A stretch of 42,655 nt of DNA from Candidatus Thorarchaeota archaeon (GTDB lineage Archaea; Asgardarchaeota; Thorarchaeia; Thorarchaeales; Thorarchaeaceae), in contig JAGSHN010000026.1 of assembly GCA_029855935.1 (NCBI GenBank), forward strand, positions 1-42,655. Direction: 5' to 3'. Position numbers and translations under genes: made by a program. Positions 1 through 7,491 of this stretch are shown here, piece by piece; within the stretch, counting starts at the first letter, position 1; each line of letters begins with the position of its first letter. The notes beneath the pieces are model-generated. The model was not told the origin of the DNA. It searched no databases and saw only the letters and a program-made list of their open reading frames with translations.

Positions 1-19
1 AGATGTGTATAAGAGACAG
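1..19. other. Nextera transposon-end adapter remnant (not genomic)
   Basis: The first 19 bases, AGATGTGTATAAGAGACAG, are identical to the Nextera mosaic-end sequence used in tagmentation libraries. They fuse in frame to the following ribosomal protein fragment and give the well-known artefact peptide start MCIRDR. True genomic sequence therefore begins at about base 20, and this is an assembly end rather than a biological boundary. Confidence 0.97.
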
Positions 20-365
20 GCACATAGTCGAGGCCTTCAAGTACTTCAGCGACAATCCTGGTCACGGCTTCCAGTTTTCCCTCTTGGGCAAGAGGAAGAC
101 AAGACTCACGTCTCTGCCCAAGAAGTTCGAGGCTGTGAAGAAGGCGATACTACAGATTCCAAAGAATGAGTTGAAAAAGAAGAAGAAGAAGGCACGGCCC
201 GCCGGAGCTGCCGCAAAGGCAAAGAAGACAGTGCCGAAGAAGAAGAAAAAGACTGCAGCCGCGAAAGAGGAACCTGTTGCAAAGGCCCCTCGTGCCGTAC
301 CGAGAAAGCCCAAACCCAAGAAACTGGTTGCCCGGCGTGGGAAGAAGCGAGGTCAGAAGAAGTAA
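20..365 (+). CDS. rpl18: Ribosomal protein uL18 (L18), C-terminal fragment
   Basis: This is the 3' end of a gene broken by the contig end. The stretch HIVEAFKYF followed by LTSLPKKFEAVKKAIL fits the C-terminus of archaeal uL18, which binds 5S rRNA in the large subunit. Its place directly before uS5 matches the archaeal spc operon order. After the conserved part comes a tail of about 70 residues made almost entirely of Lys, Ala, Pro and Arg, ending at base 365. Most archaeal uL18 proteins stop shortly after the conserved helix, so the basic tail is unusual and recalls the C-terminal extension of eukaryotic uL18 (L5). The identity rests on a short match plus gene order. Confidence 0.8.
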
Positions 366-373
366 GGGGATGA

Positions 374-1057
374 ATGCGAATGAGCAGGCAACAGAGACGT
401 AGGCGAATGCCCCGTGCAGAGTACGACCCTCTTGAGAATTGGGTGCCCCGAACCAATCTGGGGCGTCTTGTCAAGGAGGGCCACATAAACACGCTTGAGG
501 AGATCTTCTACAACAACTATCGGATTAGAGAGCCCGAGATTGTGGACGTCCTATTTCCCGACCTCCGACAGGAGGTCGTCGATGTGACGATGGTCCAGCG
601 TCAATCGGACAGCGGCCAGCAGAAGAGTTTCCGTGTCACGGTGGTCGTCGGCAACGGTGAGGGCGTCATCGGTATCGGTGTCGGCAAGGCCGCAGAGTTC
701 GTCCCCGCCGTTCGTGCCGCAGAGGCTCGTGCCAAGTTGAACATCACACTCTTCAGGCGTGGGTGTGGCTCGTGGGAGTGCCGTTGTGGAGAGCCCCATA
801 GCATTCCCTTCCAAGTCCGTGGTCGCTCTGGCTCCGTGACGGTGACGCTCCGTCCTGCACCGAAGGGTACGGGGCTCGTCACGGCAGAGATTGGACGGAT
901 TGTGCTGCGGATTGCAGGTCTGAAGGATGTGTGGTCCATCACAAAGGGCCGTTCTAGGACCTCCTCAAACTTTGCCAAGGCATTCGTTGATGCTCTAGCA
1001 CAGACCTACAGAATGCTCCCGCCTCAGGAATGGGCAAGCTCAGGAGTGTATGAGTGA
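374..1057 (+). CDS. rps5: Ribosomal protein uS5 (S5)
   Basis: Small-subunit protein near the decoding centre and mRNA entry site. The 227-residue product carries the S5 double-stranded-RNA-binding-like domain, with the Gly-rich loop [16 protein letters not shown] around residues 91-106. It also has the archaeal/eukaryotic [16 protein letters not shown] segment around residues 131-146, before the C-terminal S5 fold. The gene starts 8 bases after the uL18 stop. ATG at 374 is given, but ATG at 380 sits at better spacing from GGGGATGA and may be the true start. Its stop overlaps the uL30 start, which suggests translational coupling. Confidence 0.96.
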   Translation: MRMSRQQRRRRMPRAEYDPLENWVPRTNLGRLVKEGHINTLEEIFYNNYRIREPEIVDVLFPDLRQEVVDVTMVQRQSDSGQQKSFRVTVVVGNGEGVIGIGVGKAAEFVPAVRAAEARAKLNITLFRRGCGSWECRCGEPHSIPFQVRGRSGSVTVTLRPAPKGTGLVTAEIGRIVLRIAGLKDVWSITKGRSRTSSNFAKAFVDALAQTYRMLPPQEWASSGVYE

Positions 1058-1539
1058 TGAGCGCAGACGAACCAGTCGTACTTGCCATCCGTGTTCGGGG
1101 AACAGTCGGAGTCAGGCCTCAGATAGAGGACACCCTCAACAAACTCAACCTTGTTCGGGTACATCATGCTGTCGTCCTGAAACTCACCTCGAGTCTACGA
1201 GGAATGGTTGACAAGGCCAAGGACTACATCACGTGGGGTGAGGTCGACGAGGAGACTGCGACGCTCCTCCTCATGAAGCGCGGCAGACTGACGGGAAATC
1301 AACGTCTCACCAATGCGTACCTGAAGAAACACTCAAAATACTCCAGCATCAAGGCGTTTGCGAAGGCACTTGTAGCTGGCAAGGCGACGGTGAGAGACGT
1401 TGAGGGGCTCAAGCCGGTGTTCCGACTGACCCCCCCCAGTGGCGGTTTCAAGGGCAAGAAGTATCGTGCCTATGGCGAAGGTGGTATCACTGGCTATAGA
1501 GGAATGGCAATAAACGAACTTGCCAAGAAGATGATATAG
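1054..1539 (+). CDS. rpl30: Ribosomal protein uL30 (L30)
   Basis: Large-subunit protein of the long archaeal/eukaryotic L30/L7 type, 161 residues. The N-terminal L30 ferredoxin-like fold ([20 protein letters not shown]) is followed by the archaeal extension with [19 protein letters not shown] near the C-terminus. GTG at 1054 overlaps the uS5 stop by four bases and ATG at 1057 is an equally possible start. It follows uS5 as in the standard archaeal spc order. The next gene, however, is Hsp20 rather than uL15. Confidence 0.96.
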   Translation: MMSADEPVVLAIRVRGTVGVRPQIEDTLNKLNLVRVHHAVVLKLTSSLRGMVDKAKDYITWGEVDEETATLLLMKRGRLTGNQRLTNAYLKKHSKYSSIKAFAKALVAGKATVRDVEGLKPVFRLTPPSGGFKGKKYRAYGEGGITGYRGMAINELAKKMI

Positions 1540-1561
1540 AACTACTGTCGAGGTGAAGATA

Positions 1562-2110
1562 ATGCCTTGGGATGACTCTTATGACCCGGATGACCCACGA
1601 CGGTCATTTCGGAAGTGGCTGGGCGACTTTTTCCCAGATGACATATTCCGCAACATCGAGGAGATGATGGATCAGATCTTCCGGGAGATGTCCGAGAGTG
1701 GACTGTTTGACCCGAGCAGATTTGAGGAACTCATGCGGTCTGATGCAAGCCTCAGCCCCTTTGTGTTTGGATTCTCCATTCGGGTTGGCCCCGATGGAAA
1801 GCCCGTGATTCAGCGATTCGGAAATCGGCCCGCTCCGACCCCCGATGGACGCTTCAGGATGACCCCTGAGCTCGAGCCTCTTGTCGATGTCTTTGAGGAG
1901 GGCGACGAGATAGTGGTCGTTGCGGAGCTCCCCGGGGTTGAGCCGGAGCAGGTCAAGGTCCGTGTCAAGGGCAAGACGCTGACAATCGATGTCAACAATC
2001 CTGAACGACCGTATCACAAGACGGTCGAGCTTCCCGCAAAGGTCAAGAAGAACGAAGCCCGTCCAACTATGAGAAATGGAGTTCTGGAGCTGCGACTGAA
2101 GAAGGCCTAG
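1562..2110 (+). CDS. Small heat shock protein Hsp20 family
   Basis: A probable ATP-independent holdase chaperone of the cytoplasm. The 182 residues comprise an acidic, aromatic N-terminal arm and a linker with FGFSIRVGPDGKPVIQRFGN, seen in archaeal Hsp20 relatives. The alpha-crystallin domain runs from about residue 98 (PLVDVFEEGDEIVVVAELPG, then LTIDV and GVLELRLKKA). The protein ends right after the last strand, so the C-terminal I-x-I assembly motif is absent. ATG 1562 is chosen because GAGGTGA lies five bases upstream; GTG at 1553 would overlap that site. It sits between uL30 and uL15, which are normally adjacent, and is probably co-transcribed with them. Confidence 0.93.
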   Translation: MPWDDSYDPDDPRRSFRKWLGDFFPDDIFRNIEEMMDQIFREMSESGLFDPSRFEELMRSDASLSPFVFGFSIRVGPDGKPVIQRFGNRPAPTPDGRFRMTPELEPLVDVFEEGDEIVVVAELPGVEPEQVKVRVKGKTLTIDVNNPERPYHKTVELPAKVKKNEARPTMRNGVLELRLKKA

Positions 2111-2126
2111 GTGAGTGTGACCTGTC

Positions 2127-2588
2127 ATGCAGAAACGACGACCAAAGAGGATCAACAAGCTACGAGGACGCAGGGCTGCGGGCTATGGACGCAGCGCTGG
2201 GCACAGGGCCTCCGGACAGAGGGGAGGCAAGGGCAGAGCGGGTTCTAAGAAGCACCACTATATCAAGGTCATAATGGAGGACCCAAACTACTTCGGCAAG
2301 CACGGATTCAAGCGGCCTGAGCCACTTGTGTCACGTCCTCAGACCATAAACGTCGGGGCGATCGATCAGATGGTGGACACGCTTGTCGAGCGGGGACTTG
2401 CAGAGAAGAAGGGTCGCAAGTACACTGTTGATGTCTCTCGCCTTGGTGTGGACAAGATACTTGGCGGAGGCAGGGTCACGCACGTCCTTGAGCTTACAGG
2501 TGTGCAGGCAGTTAGTGAGAGGGCGCGTGAAAAGGTTGAGGGTGCTGGAGGCTCTATCGAGCTGGTCGCCACCAACTCGCCCTCTTGA
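2127..2588 (+). CDS. rpl15: Ribosomal protein uL15 (L15)
   Basis: Large-subunit protein of 153 residues. The N-terminus is the typical basic, Gly-rich uL15 extension (KRINKLRGRRAAGYGRSAGH, GQRGGKGRAGSKKHH), which threads into the rRNA core. The globular part includes GFKRPEP and ILGGGRVTHVLELTG. ATG at 2127 follows the Hsp20 stop by 16 bases. In archaea uL15 directly precedes secY. Here 175 bases with a TATA-like element separate the two, so secY may have its own promoter as well. Confidence 0.96.
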   Translation: MQKRRPKRINKLRGRRAAGYGRSAGHRASGQRGGKGRAGSKKHHYIKVIMEDPNYFGKHGFKRPEPLVSRPQTINVGAIDQMVDTLVERGLAEKKGRKYTVDVSRLGVDKILGGGRVTHVLELTGVQAVSERAREKVEGAGGSIELVATNSPS

Positions 2589-2709
2589 GATCTGCCTTTG
2601 ATCTACCACCCATCATGCAGACTCTCCATCTGCCGTGACAGTTGTTGCACTCGGTGTCCTGCCCACCAGAGCAGACAGGTCTATGAAGGTCAGTCCTCAC
2701 GACCACTAT

Positions 2710-2717
2710 CTTTAAAG
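2710..2717 (+). promoter_or_regulatory. TATA-like element before secY
   Basis: CTTTAAAG lies about 47-54 bases before the secY TTG start and would place transcription start near 2740. It stands in the 175-base gap after uL15, which otherwise shows no gene. A secY-specific promoter inside the ribosomal operon is an inference. Confidence 0.45.
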
Positions 2718-2763
2718 GTGCAGCCAGAAACGACGCAACAAAAGCCCTGCAGGTGACAAGGTC

Positions 2764-4266
2764 TTGCCATCAAAGTTTCTGAAAGTCCTTTCCCCGCTTG
2801 TACGAGTAATGCCTGAGGTCAAGGCCCCAGAGCGGGAGGTGTCGTTCAGAGAGAAGATAGTCTGGACTCTCGTCGTCCTGATCATCTTCTTGGTCATGTC
2901 ACACATGCCCTTGTATGGCGTTGACAAGAACGTCGGCACCGACTATCTCTGGGCAATGCGTGTGATTCTGGCGAGCACTCGTGGAACGCTGATGGAGCTG
3001 GGAATTGGACCAATTGTCACCGCGGGCCTTGTGATGCAGCTTCTCTCCGGATCGAAGATAATCGACGTGGACTTCAGTGACCCGGATGACCGAGCGCTGT
3101 TCACTGGTGGCCAGAAGGTCCTCGCGATGTTGATGACGGCCTTTCAGGCCATTGCCTACATTATGGGCAATGCCTATGGTCCTCTGACACCTGACAGACA
3201 GGTCTTGGTCTTCCTCCAGCTCTTTGCCGCAGGTGTGGTTGTTATCCTGATGGACGAGCTTGTCCAGAAGGGCTGGGGCCTAGGCTCCGGAGTGTCTCTC
3301 TTCATCATGACCAATGTTGCTGGCCGCGTGATGTGGAACTCCCTCAATATGCTGCAGCTTGAGGACGCTGCACCCGAGGGCTATGCAGGTACAGGTGGCA
3401 CTCGATTGCCGAAGGGTATCATAGCGGCAATGGTCGTCAATCTACTCCGCTGGTTCGGAATTGGTACCGATGCAGGCCCTGCGGTCGATGCAGCGTGGCT
3501 GGTGTTCAGAAACGGCTATGACCCCAGCATATTTGCGCTGGCCGTGACAATGGGCATCTTCTTCTCCGTCCTATGGATGGAGTCTGTGCGTGTTGAGGTT
3601 CCACTACAGTACGCAAAGTATCGGGGTATGCGAGCCCGCTATCCTATCAAGCTCCTCTACACGTCAAACATCCCGGTGATTCTCGCGCAGGCCCTATACG
3701 CCAACATCCTCTTCTTCGGACAGATCATCTACACCAACTGGAATCCCGAGGGCAATAATCCAATCCTCAATCTCATAGGCACCTTCAGTCAGCAAGAGGG
3801 CTCGACAAGAATGATTGCCGAGAGTGGTCTGGCCAGATACATCACTCCGCCACAGGGTCTGATTGTCTTCACTCAGCCTGATGGTGTCTTGCACGTGATA
3901 ATCTATGCCCTACTGATGATAATTCTCTGTTGGGGTTTCAGCGTGATATGGGTCGACATCTCTGGCATCGCGCCGAGAGACGTGGCTCGTCAGCTCCTCG
4001 GTTCGGGCTACATCGTGCCAGGCTTCCGCAGGAGCGAGCGTGTTCTTGAGAGGCTCTTGGACCGCTACATCCCTGTCGTCGCTGGTCTCGGAGGATTTCT
4101 CATCGGCATCCTTGCGGCAGTGGCCGACATCCTCGGTGCCCTGGCAAGCGGCACGGGCATCCTGCTGATGGTGTCCATCATCAAGCAGTACTACGAGACG
4201 ATTGCGAAGGAGCAGCTTGCCGAGATGGGTGGCGAGGGCGTGGCTGGTCTGCTCGGCATACTCTGA
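2764..4266 (+). CDS. secY: Protein translocase subunit SecY (Sec61 alpha)
   Basis: Channel-forming subunit of the SecYEG/Sec61 translocon in the cytoplasmic membrane. The product has 500 residues and about ten hydrophobic helices, as expected for archaeal SecY (roughly 430-500). Recognisable pieces are MPLYGV in the first helix and plug region, LGIGPIVTAGLVMQLL, GWGLGSGVSLFI, VEVPLQYAKYRGMRARYPIKLLYTSNIPVIL in the cytosolic loop, and SGTGILLMVSIIKQYYE at the end. TTG 2764 is chosen because AGGTGA lies eight bases upstream; ATG at 2810 is an alternative. The gene is convergent with the GTPase at 4312. Confidence 0.97.
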   Translation: MPSKFLKVLSPLVRVMPEVKAPEREVSFREKIVWTLVVLIIFLVMSHMPLYGVDKNVGTDYLWAMRVILASTRGTLMELGIGPIVTAGLVMQLLSGSKIIDVDFSDPDDRALFTGGQKVLAMLMTAFQAIAYIMGNAYGPLTPDRQVLVFLQLFAAGVVVILMDELVQKGWGLGSGVSLFIMTNVAGRVMWNSLNMLQLEDAAPEGYAGTGGTRLPKGIIAAMVVNLLRWFGIGTDAGPAVDAAWLVFRNGYDPSIFALAVTMGIFFSVLWMESVRVEVPLQYAKYRGMRARYPIKLLYTSNIPVILAQALYANILFFGQIIYTNWNPEGNNPILNLIGTFSQQEGSTRMIAESGLARYITPPQGLIVFTQPDGVLHVIIYALLMIILCWGFSVIWVDISGIAPRDVARQLLGSGYIVPGFRRSERVLERLLDRYIPVVAGLGGFLIGILAAVADILGALASGTGILLMVSIIKQYYETIAKEQLAEMGGEGVAGLLGIL

Positions 4267-4311
4267 ACTGCGTGCAGATACTCTTGAGGGCCTGTCGCCA
4301 TGAACAGGCTC

Positions 4312-4845
4312 TCACGATTCCTGTCTTGCAGCACAGGCTGCCTCAGACGCTGTGCACAAGAACAGCTCTCCGACGCCATCCCCAGTCCGTGCACTTGTCA
4401 TCACGAATTCTAGGGAGAGCAGCTTGGCGAGCTGGCGTCCTCTCTCCAGTGCCTCTGAATGGTCCCCGTCGATATCTATCTTGTTGGCCACGAGAACGCC
4501 ACGTGGATACTCGCCCCTGGGGATGAAACACATCTGCGAGATCTGTCGGTACATCTCGGCAAGTGGCCTCAGGGTCTCCGGCCTACTCACATCATAGACG
4601 AATATCACCGAGTGAGCGTTTCTACAGTAGTTCATTCTGACATCGTCAAATGTCTGCTGACCCGCCATATCGAAGAGAATGAGTTCGGCATCTCCCTCTG
4701 GTAGCAGTAGTCTCTGGACAGTCACATCCACTCCGATGGTGGCCCTCACATTGTGACTGAACGCATCTTCCGCAAACCTTCTGACTAGAGAGCTCTTTCC
4801 CACTCCTCCGGGACCAACCATGATTATCTTCAGAGTTCGTACCAA
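4312..4845 (-). CDS. Ras-like small GTPase
   Basis: A 177-residue single-domain GTPase with all five G motifs: P-loop GPGGVGKSS (residues 11-19), switch I Thr36 in ATIGVD, G3 DMAGQQ (59-64, with Gln63 at the Ras Gln61 position), NKID (121-124) and SAR (151-153). This arrangement is that of the Ras/Rab/Arf superfamily, which is expanded in Asgard archaea and eukaryotes. The C-terminus (CAARQES) has no CAAX prenylation box and there is no N-terminal Gly for acylation, so no lipid anchor is evident. The frame is open much further upstream, but that part overlaps adkA; TTG 4845 is the likely start. It is divergent from adkA. The regulatory target is unknown. Confidence 0.93.
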   Translation of the reverse strand: MVRTLKIIMVGPGGVGKSSLVRRFAEDAFSHNVRATIGVDVTVQRLLLPEGDAELILFDMAGQQTFDDVRMNYCRNAHSVIFVYDVSRPETLRPLAEMYRQISQMCFIPRGEYPRGVLVANKIDIDGDHSEALERGRQLAKLLSLEFVMTSARTGDGVGELFLCTASEAACAARQES

Positions 4846-4919
4846 GATGCCGGCCACCCGCCCCTGACCACACAGTACGGCATTCACTAAAGGAATTTTC
4901 GCGTATTCTCTGTCGAATG

Positions 4920-4928
4920 ATATATAAC
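4920..4928 (+). promoter_or_regulatory. TATA box of adkA
   Basis: ATATATAAC precedes the adkA ATG by 47-55 bases and predicts a start of transcription near 4950. AAGGTGA, six bases before the ATG, is the ribosome binding site. A perfect 12-base palindrome (4941-4952) lies between them. Confidence 0.65.
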
Positions 4929-4940
4929 GCGACCCTGATG

Positions 4941-4952
4941 TTGGGCGCCCAA
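4941..4952. promoter_or_regulatory. Palindrome at the adkA transcription start (candidate operator)
   Basis: TTGGGCGCCCAA is a perfect 12-base palindrome. It sits about 13 bases after the adkA TATA box, at the predicted start of transcription, in the divergent region shared with the GTPase gene. A dimeric regulator could bind here; this is inference from position and symmetry only. Confidence 0.4.
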
Positions 4953-4974
4953 CCCCCAAGAAAGGTGAATCTCG

Positions 4975-5565
4975 ATGAGTTCGACAAGGAACGCCGTCAT
5001 TGTCACGGGCATACCGGGCGTCGGTAAGACTACGGTCATCGACACTGCAGTGGCGATGGTCAAAGAGAAGCACAACGAGGAGGTCGCGGTGCTGAACTTC
5101 GGAACAGCCATGCTGGAGGTCGCCTTGGAACGCAATCTGGTCAAGGATCGAGACGAGATGCGTCGTCTGCCCACCGCAGTTCAGAGAGAGATTCAAAAGC
5201 TGGCTGGAGAGGCCATTGCAAAGCGTGCTGAGTCTATGCGGGTCATTGTCGACACTCACACTCTGATTCAGACCCCTAACGGATTCCTGATCGGACTCCC
5301 CGAATGGGTCGCTCGTGCAATCAGCCCAAAGACGATTGTCCTCGTCGAGGCAGACTCTGCAGATATCGCCAAGCGTCGGAGCGACGACCCTACACGTGCT
5401 AGGGACGCTCAGATGGTCGAGGAGATTGAGACGCATCAGTTGATGTGTCGTTCCGCTGCTGTCGCTGCTGCAACTCTGACGGGAGCCACCGTGCGCATCA
5501 TAAAGAACCGTCAGGGCAAGGTCGAGGAGGCAGCGAGAGAACTATATGAGACTCTGATGGAGTAA
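4975..5565 (+). CDS. adkA: Archaeal adenylate kinase
   Basis: Converts ATP and AMP to two ADP in the cytoplasm. The 196-residue length and sequence fit the archaeal AdkA family rather than bacterial Adk: P-loop GIPGVGKTT (12-20), then LNFGTAMLEVA, RDEMRRLP, VIVDTHTLIQTPNGFLIGLP and RRSDDPTRARD. AdkA is usually encoded just after secY in archaea, as here, apart from the inserted GTPase on the other strand. It is followed by a DUF106 membrane protein after six bases, so the two are probably one transcript. Confidence 0.96.
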   Translation: MSSTRNAVIVTGIPGVGKTTVIDTAVAMVKEKHNEEVAVLNFGTAMLEVALERNLVKDRDEMRRLPTAVQREIQKLAGEAIAKRAESMRVIVDTHTLIQTPNGFLIGLPEWVARAISPKTIVLVEADSADIAKRRSDDPTRARDAQMVEEIETHQLMCRSAAVAAATLTGATVRIIKNRQGKVEEAARELYETLME

Positions 5566-5571
5566 ATCGGT

Positions 5572-6108
5572 ATGCAGGACATCCTTGTCTGGTTTGAGAC
5601 CACGTTCAAGTATCCGCCGCTCTCGGCGGTCCTCATAATGCTGGTGTCAGTCGGCATCTCGGTCGTCAGCAATCTTGCGATGAAACGTTTTGCCGATATA
5701 AGGCGCCTCCGGAGGTATCAGGCCGAGATCCAGGCCTACAATCAATTGAGACAGCGGGCGCAGAAGACGCAGAACGAGAAGCTTCTCCGAAAGGTACGCC
5801 GCAGAAAGGCCTACATCGACCGTATCCAGAAGGAGATGATGACGGCCCGGTGTAAGCCATATATGTTCTTCCTCATTCCCTTCATGATGATATTCTATCT
5901 CCTGTCTGGGTTCTATATGGAGGCTGGTCAGCCCATAATTGTGGCTGTCATCCCGTTTCACATCGAGTACGTGCTCTTCTTCCTCAATGGGTGGATTGGC
6001 GAGCCTGTGGTCGGTGGTTTCGGGATGTACTTCTTCGGGTTCTATATGCTCGTCGGTCTCGGTTTCGGCCAGATACTGCAGAGAATGATGGGCACCTCGC
6101 TCACTTGA
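5572..6108 (+). CDS. DUF106 / EMC3-TMCO1-like membrane protein (Oxa1 superfamily)
   Basis: Archaeal member of the YidC/Oxa1/Get1/EMC3/TMCO1 superfamily of membrane-protein insertases. The 178 residues show an N-terminal helix (PPLSAVLIMLVSVGISVVSN), a charged cytosolic coiled-coil region of about 60 residues (RRLRRYQAEIQAYNQL to IDRIQKEMM), two further hydrophobic stretches (YMFFLIPFMMIFYLL and IVAVIPFHIEYVLFFL) and a last helix near the C-terminus. Gene order secY-adkA-DUF106-eL34-cmk is conserved across archaea and supports a role near the translocon. The function is inferred from the family. Confidence 0.9.
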   Translation: MQDILVWFETTFKYPPLSAVLIMLVSVGISVVSNLAMKRFADIRRLRRYQAEIQAYNQLRQRAQKTQNEKLLRKVRRRKAYIDRIQKEMMTARCKPYMFFLIPFMMIFYLLSGFYMEAGQPIIVAVIPFHIEYVLFFLNGWIGEPVVGGFGMYFFGFYMLVGLGFGQILQRMMGTSLT

Positions 6109-6132
6109 GGGTCCGTGCTCTTGACCGTTGGG

Positions 6133-6141
6133 CTTAAAAAC
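6133..6141 (+). promoter_or_regulatory. TATA box before eL34
   Basis: CTTAAAAAC lies about 45-53 bases before the eL34 ATG and would start a transcript near 6165. AGGTGA then precedes the ATG at normal spacing. Confidence 0.55.
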
Positions 6142-6185
6142 TCAAGACTGTGAGAACGCAGAGCGTCAGTTCTAGGTGAAGGGAT

Positions 6186-6461
6186 ATGCCAAGACCAGGT
6201 CTATTGACAAGATCGCGTTCGAGTCGCGCAGTGAGGACTCCCGGGGGACGTGTGGTCATTCATCGTAGCAAGATCTACAGCGCCAAGGCCCACTGCGCCA
6301 TCACTGGCAGACGAATGCAGCTCCCCCGAGATGCCAAGCCCGGTAGAAACAAGCACGCAAGTCGTTCATCCAAGCGTCCGAATCGTCCGTACGGTGGCTA
6401 TGCGCTACCGTCGGCTGTGAGGCGCGGCATCATCAGAGCAGTGCGAGAAGGATCGACTTGA
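6186..6461 (+). CDS. rpl34e: Ribosomal protein eL34 (L34e)
   Basis: Large-subunit protein shared by archaea and eukaryotes, 91 residues. It keeps the N-terminal PRPGLLTRSRSSR and the family C-terminus with RPNRPYGGYALPSAVRRGII. The usual zinc-binding cysteines are nearly gone: only one Cys remains, in HCAITGRRMQ where family members often have C-x-x-C. This is a zinc-free variant. AGGTGA precedes ATG 6186. The stop overlaps the TTG start of cmk (TTGA). Confidence 0.92.
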   Translation: MPRPGLLTRSRSSRAVRTPGGRVVIHRSKIYSAKAHCAITGRRMQLPRDAKPGRNKHASRSSKRPNRPYGGYALPSAVRRGIIRAVREGST

Positions 6462-7003
6462 AGCGCGTGATAACAGTTGGCGGTCCCCACGGCTCGGGAA
6501 AGAGCTCGATTGCGGACCGTCTCGCCGAAGAGTTCGACCTGCGCAGAACCTCTGCGGGAATCATCTTTCGCCGTCTGGCCAGGGAGCGTGGTCTCTCTCT
6601 GGAGGAGTTCAGCCGGCTGGCAGAGCAGGACAAGAGTATCGACCGTCTGCTTGATGACAGGCTTCGAGAGGAGGCTCGCAGAGGGAATGTCGTCATTGAT
6701 GGTCAGCTGGCCGCCTCGATGGCAGGAGAGTATGCCGACCTGAAGGTCTATCTGACAGCTCCACTCGAGGTCCGGGTCCAGCGTATCGCCTCACGGGATG
6801 GCCGTGACTACGACGCAGCTCTTCAGGAGACTATGATCCGGGAAGAGAGCGAGCGCAGACGCTACAGGGACTACTATGGCATTGACGTCGACGACTTGTC
6901 TATCTACGACCTTGTCCTCAACACTGAGCACTATTCGCTCGACGAGGTCTATGAGATCGTTTCTACGGCTGTTAGACTGCGGCTTCAAAACGACCGATTC
7001 TGA
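6458..7003 (+). CDS. cmk: Cytidylate kinase, archaeal type
   Basis: Phosphorylates CMP/dCMP with ATP. The 181-residue product has a Walker A motif GPHGSGKSSI near residue 10, the family pattern AEEFDLRRTSAGIIFR, VIDGQLAASM, RVQRIASRDGRDYD for nucleotide binding, and ESERRRYRDYYGIDVDD in the lid region. The short archaeal form lacks the bacterial insert. It starts with TTG overlapping the eL34 stop, so it is translationally coupled. The order eL34-cmk-eL14-cbf5 is standard in archaea. Confidence 0.95.
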   Translation: MKRVITVGGPHGSGKSSIADRLAEEFDLRRTSAGIIFRRLARERGLSLEEFSRLAEQDKSIDRLLDDRLREEARRGNVVIDGQLAASMAGEYADLKVYLTAPLEVRVQRIASRDGRDYDAALQETMIREESERRRYRDYYGIDVDDLSIYDLVLNTEHYSLDEVYEIVSTAVRLRLQNDRF

Positions 7004-7209
7004 CACTGACTACCCATATTGATCTGCCCTGCTGACCGAAGCAATTCGACACTGCAATCGTCTCCGAACAGGCCACGTGGCAACCCGAACGGAAGGCTCT
7101 TATTCCCTCCTCCTCGTTCTCAGACAGGCTCTCAGGGTCCATTGGGATGAGAGCCACGAGGTGACTCGTGGCATCTCGTTTGACCTTGGACAGATTGAGG
7201 TGAGATACG

Positions 7210-7491
7210 ATGACACTCTTTGAAACTGGACGTGTTTGCGTCAAGACTATGGGCCGCGAGGCGGGAAGATACTGCGTGGTCGTCGAACAGATGAACGGAA
7301 AGTACGTTGTTGTCACTGGCCCCAAGTATCTGAGCGGAGTCCGGAGGCGGAGTTGCAATGTCCGTCACCTTGAGCCGCTGGACATCAAGATTGACATAAG
7401 GGACGGTGCCGATGACGACACCGTTGCGAAGGCCATAGAGTCCGCTGGGCTCACCGAGAGATTCAGACAGAAGGTCCGGCTCGGCGAGTGA
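7210..7491 (+). CDS. rpl14e: Ribosomal protein eL14 (L14e)
   Basis: Small large-subunit protein of 93 residues with a KOW/SH3-like fold: FETGRVCVKTMGREAGRYCV then VVVTGPKYLSGVRRRSCNVRHLEPLD. This is the standard archaeal eL14 pattern. GAGGTGA lies seven bases before ATG 7210. The stop overlaps the GTG start of cbf5. The 206 bases after cmk hold no gene that I can see; AGGCTCTTATTCC near 7095 is only a weak TATA candidate. Confidence 0.94.
   Translation: MTLFETGRVCVKTMGREAGRYCVVVEQMNGKYVVVTGPKYLSGVRRRSCNVRHLEPLDIKIDIRDGADDDTVAKAIESAGLTERFRQKVRLGE

Noticed and set aside
62-492. Minus-strand frames over the uL18/uS5 start
   Set aside because: They are reverse readings of the Lys-rich tail and give Phe-rich low-complexity peptides.
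4846-5436. N-terminal extension of the GTPase frame to 374 residues
   Set aside because: The extension lies antisense to adkA, has no conserved sequence, and would bury the P-loop. The GTPase fold is complete from 4845.
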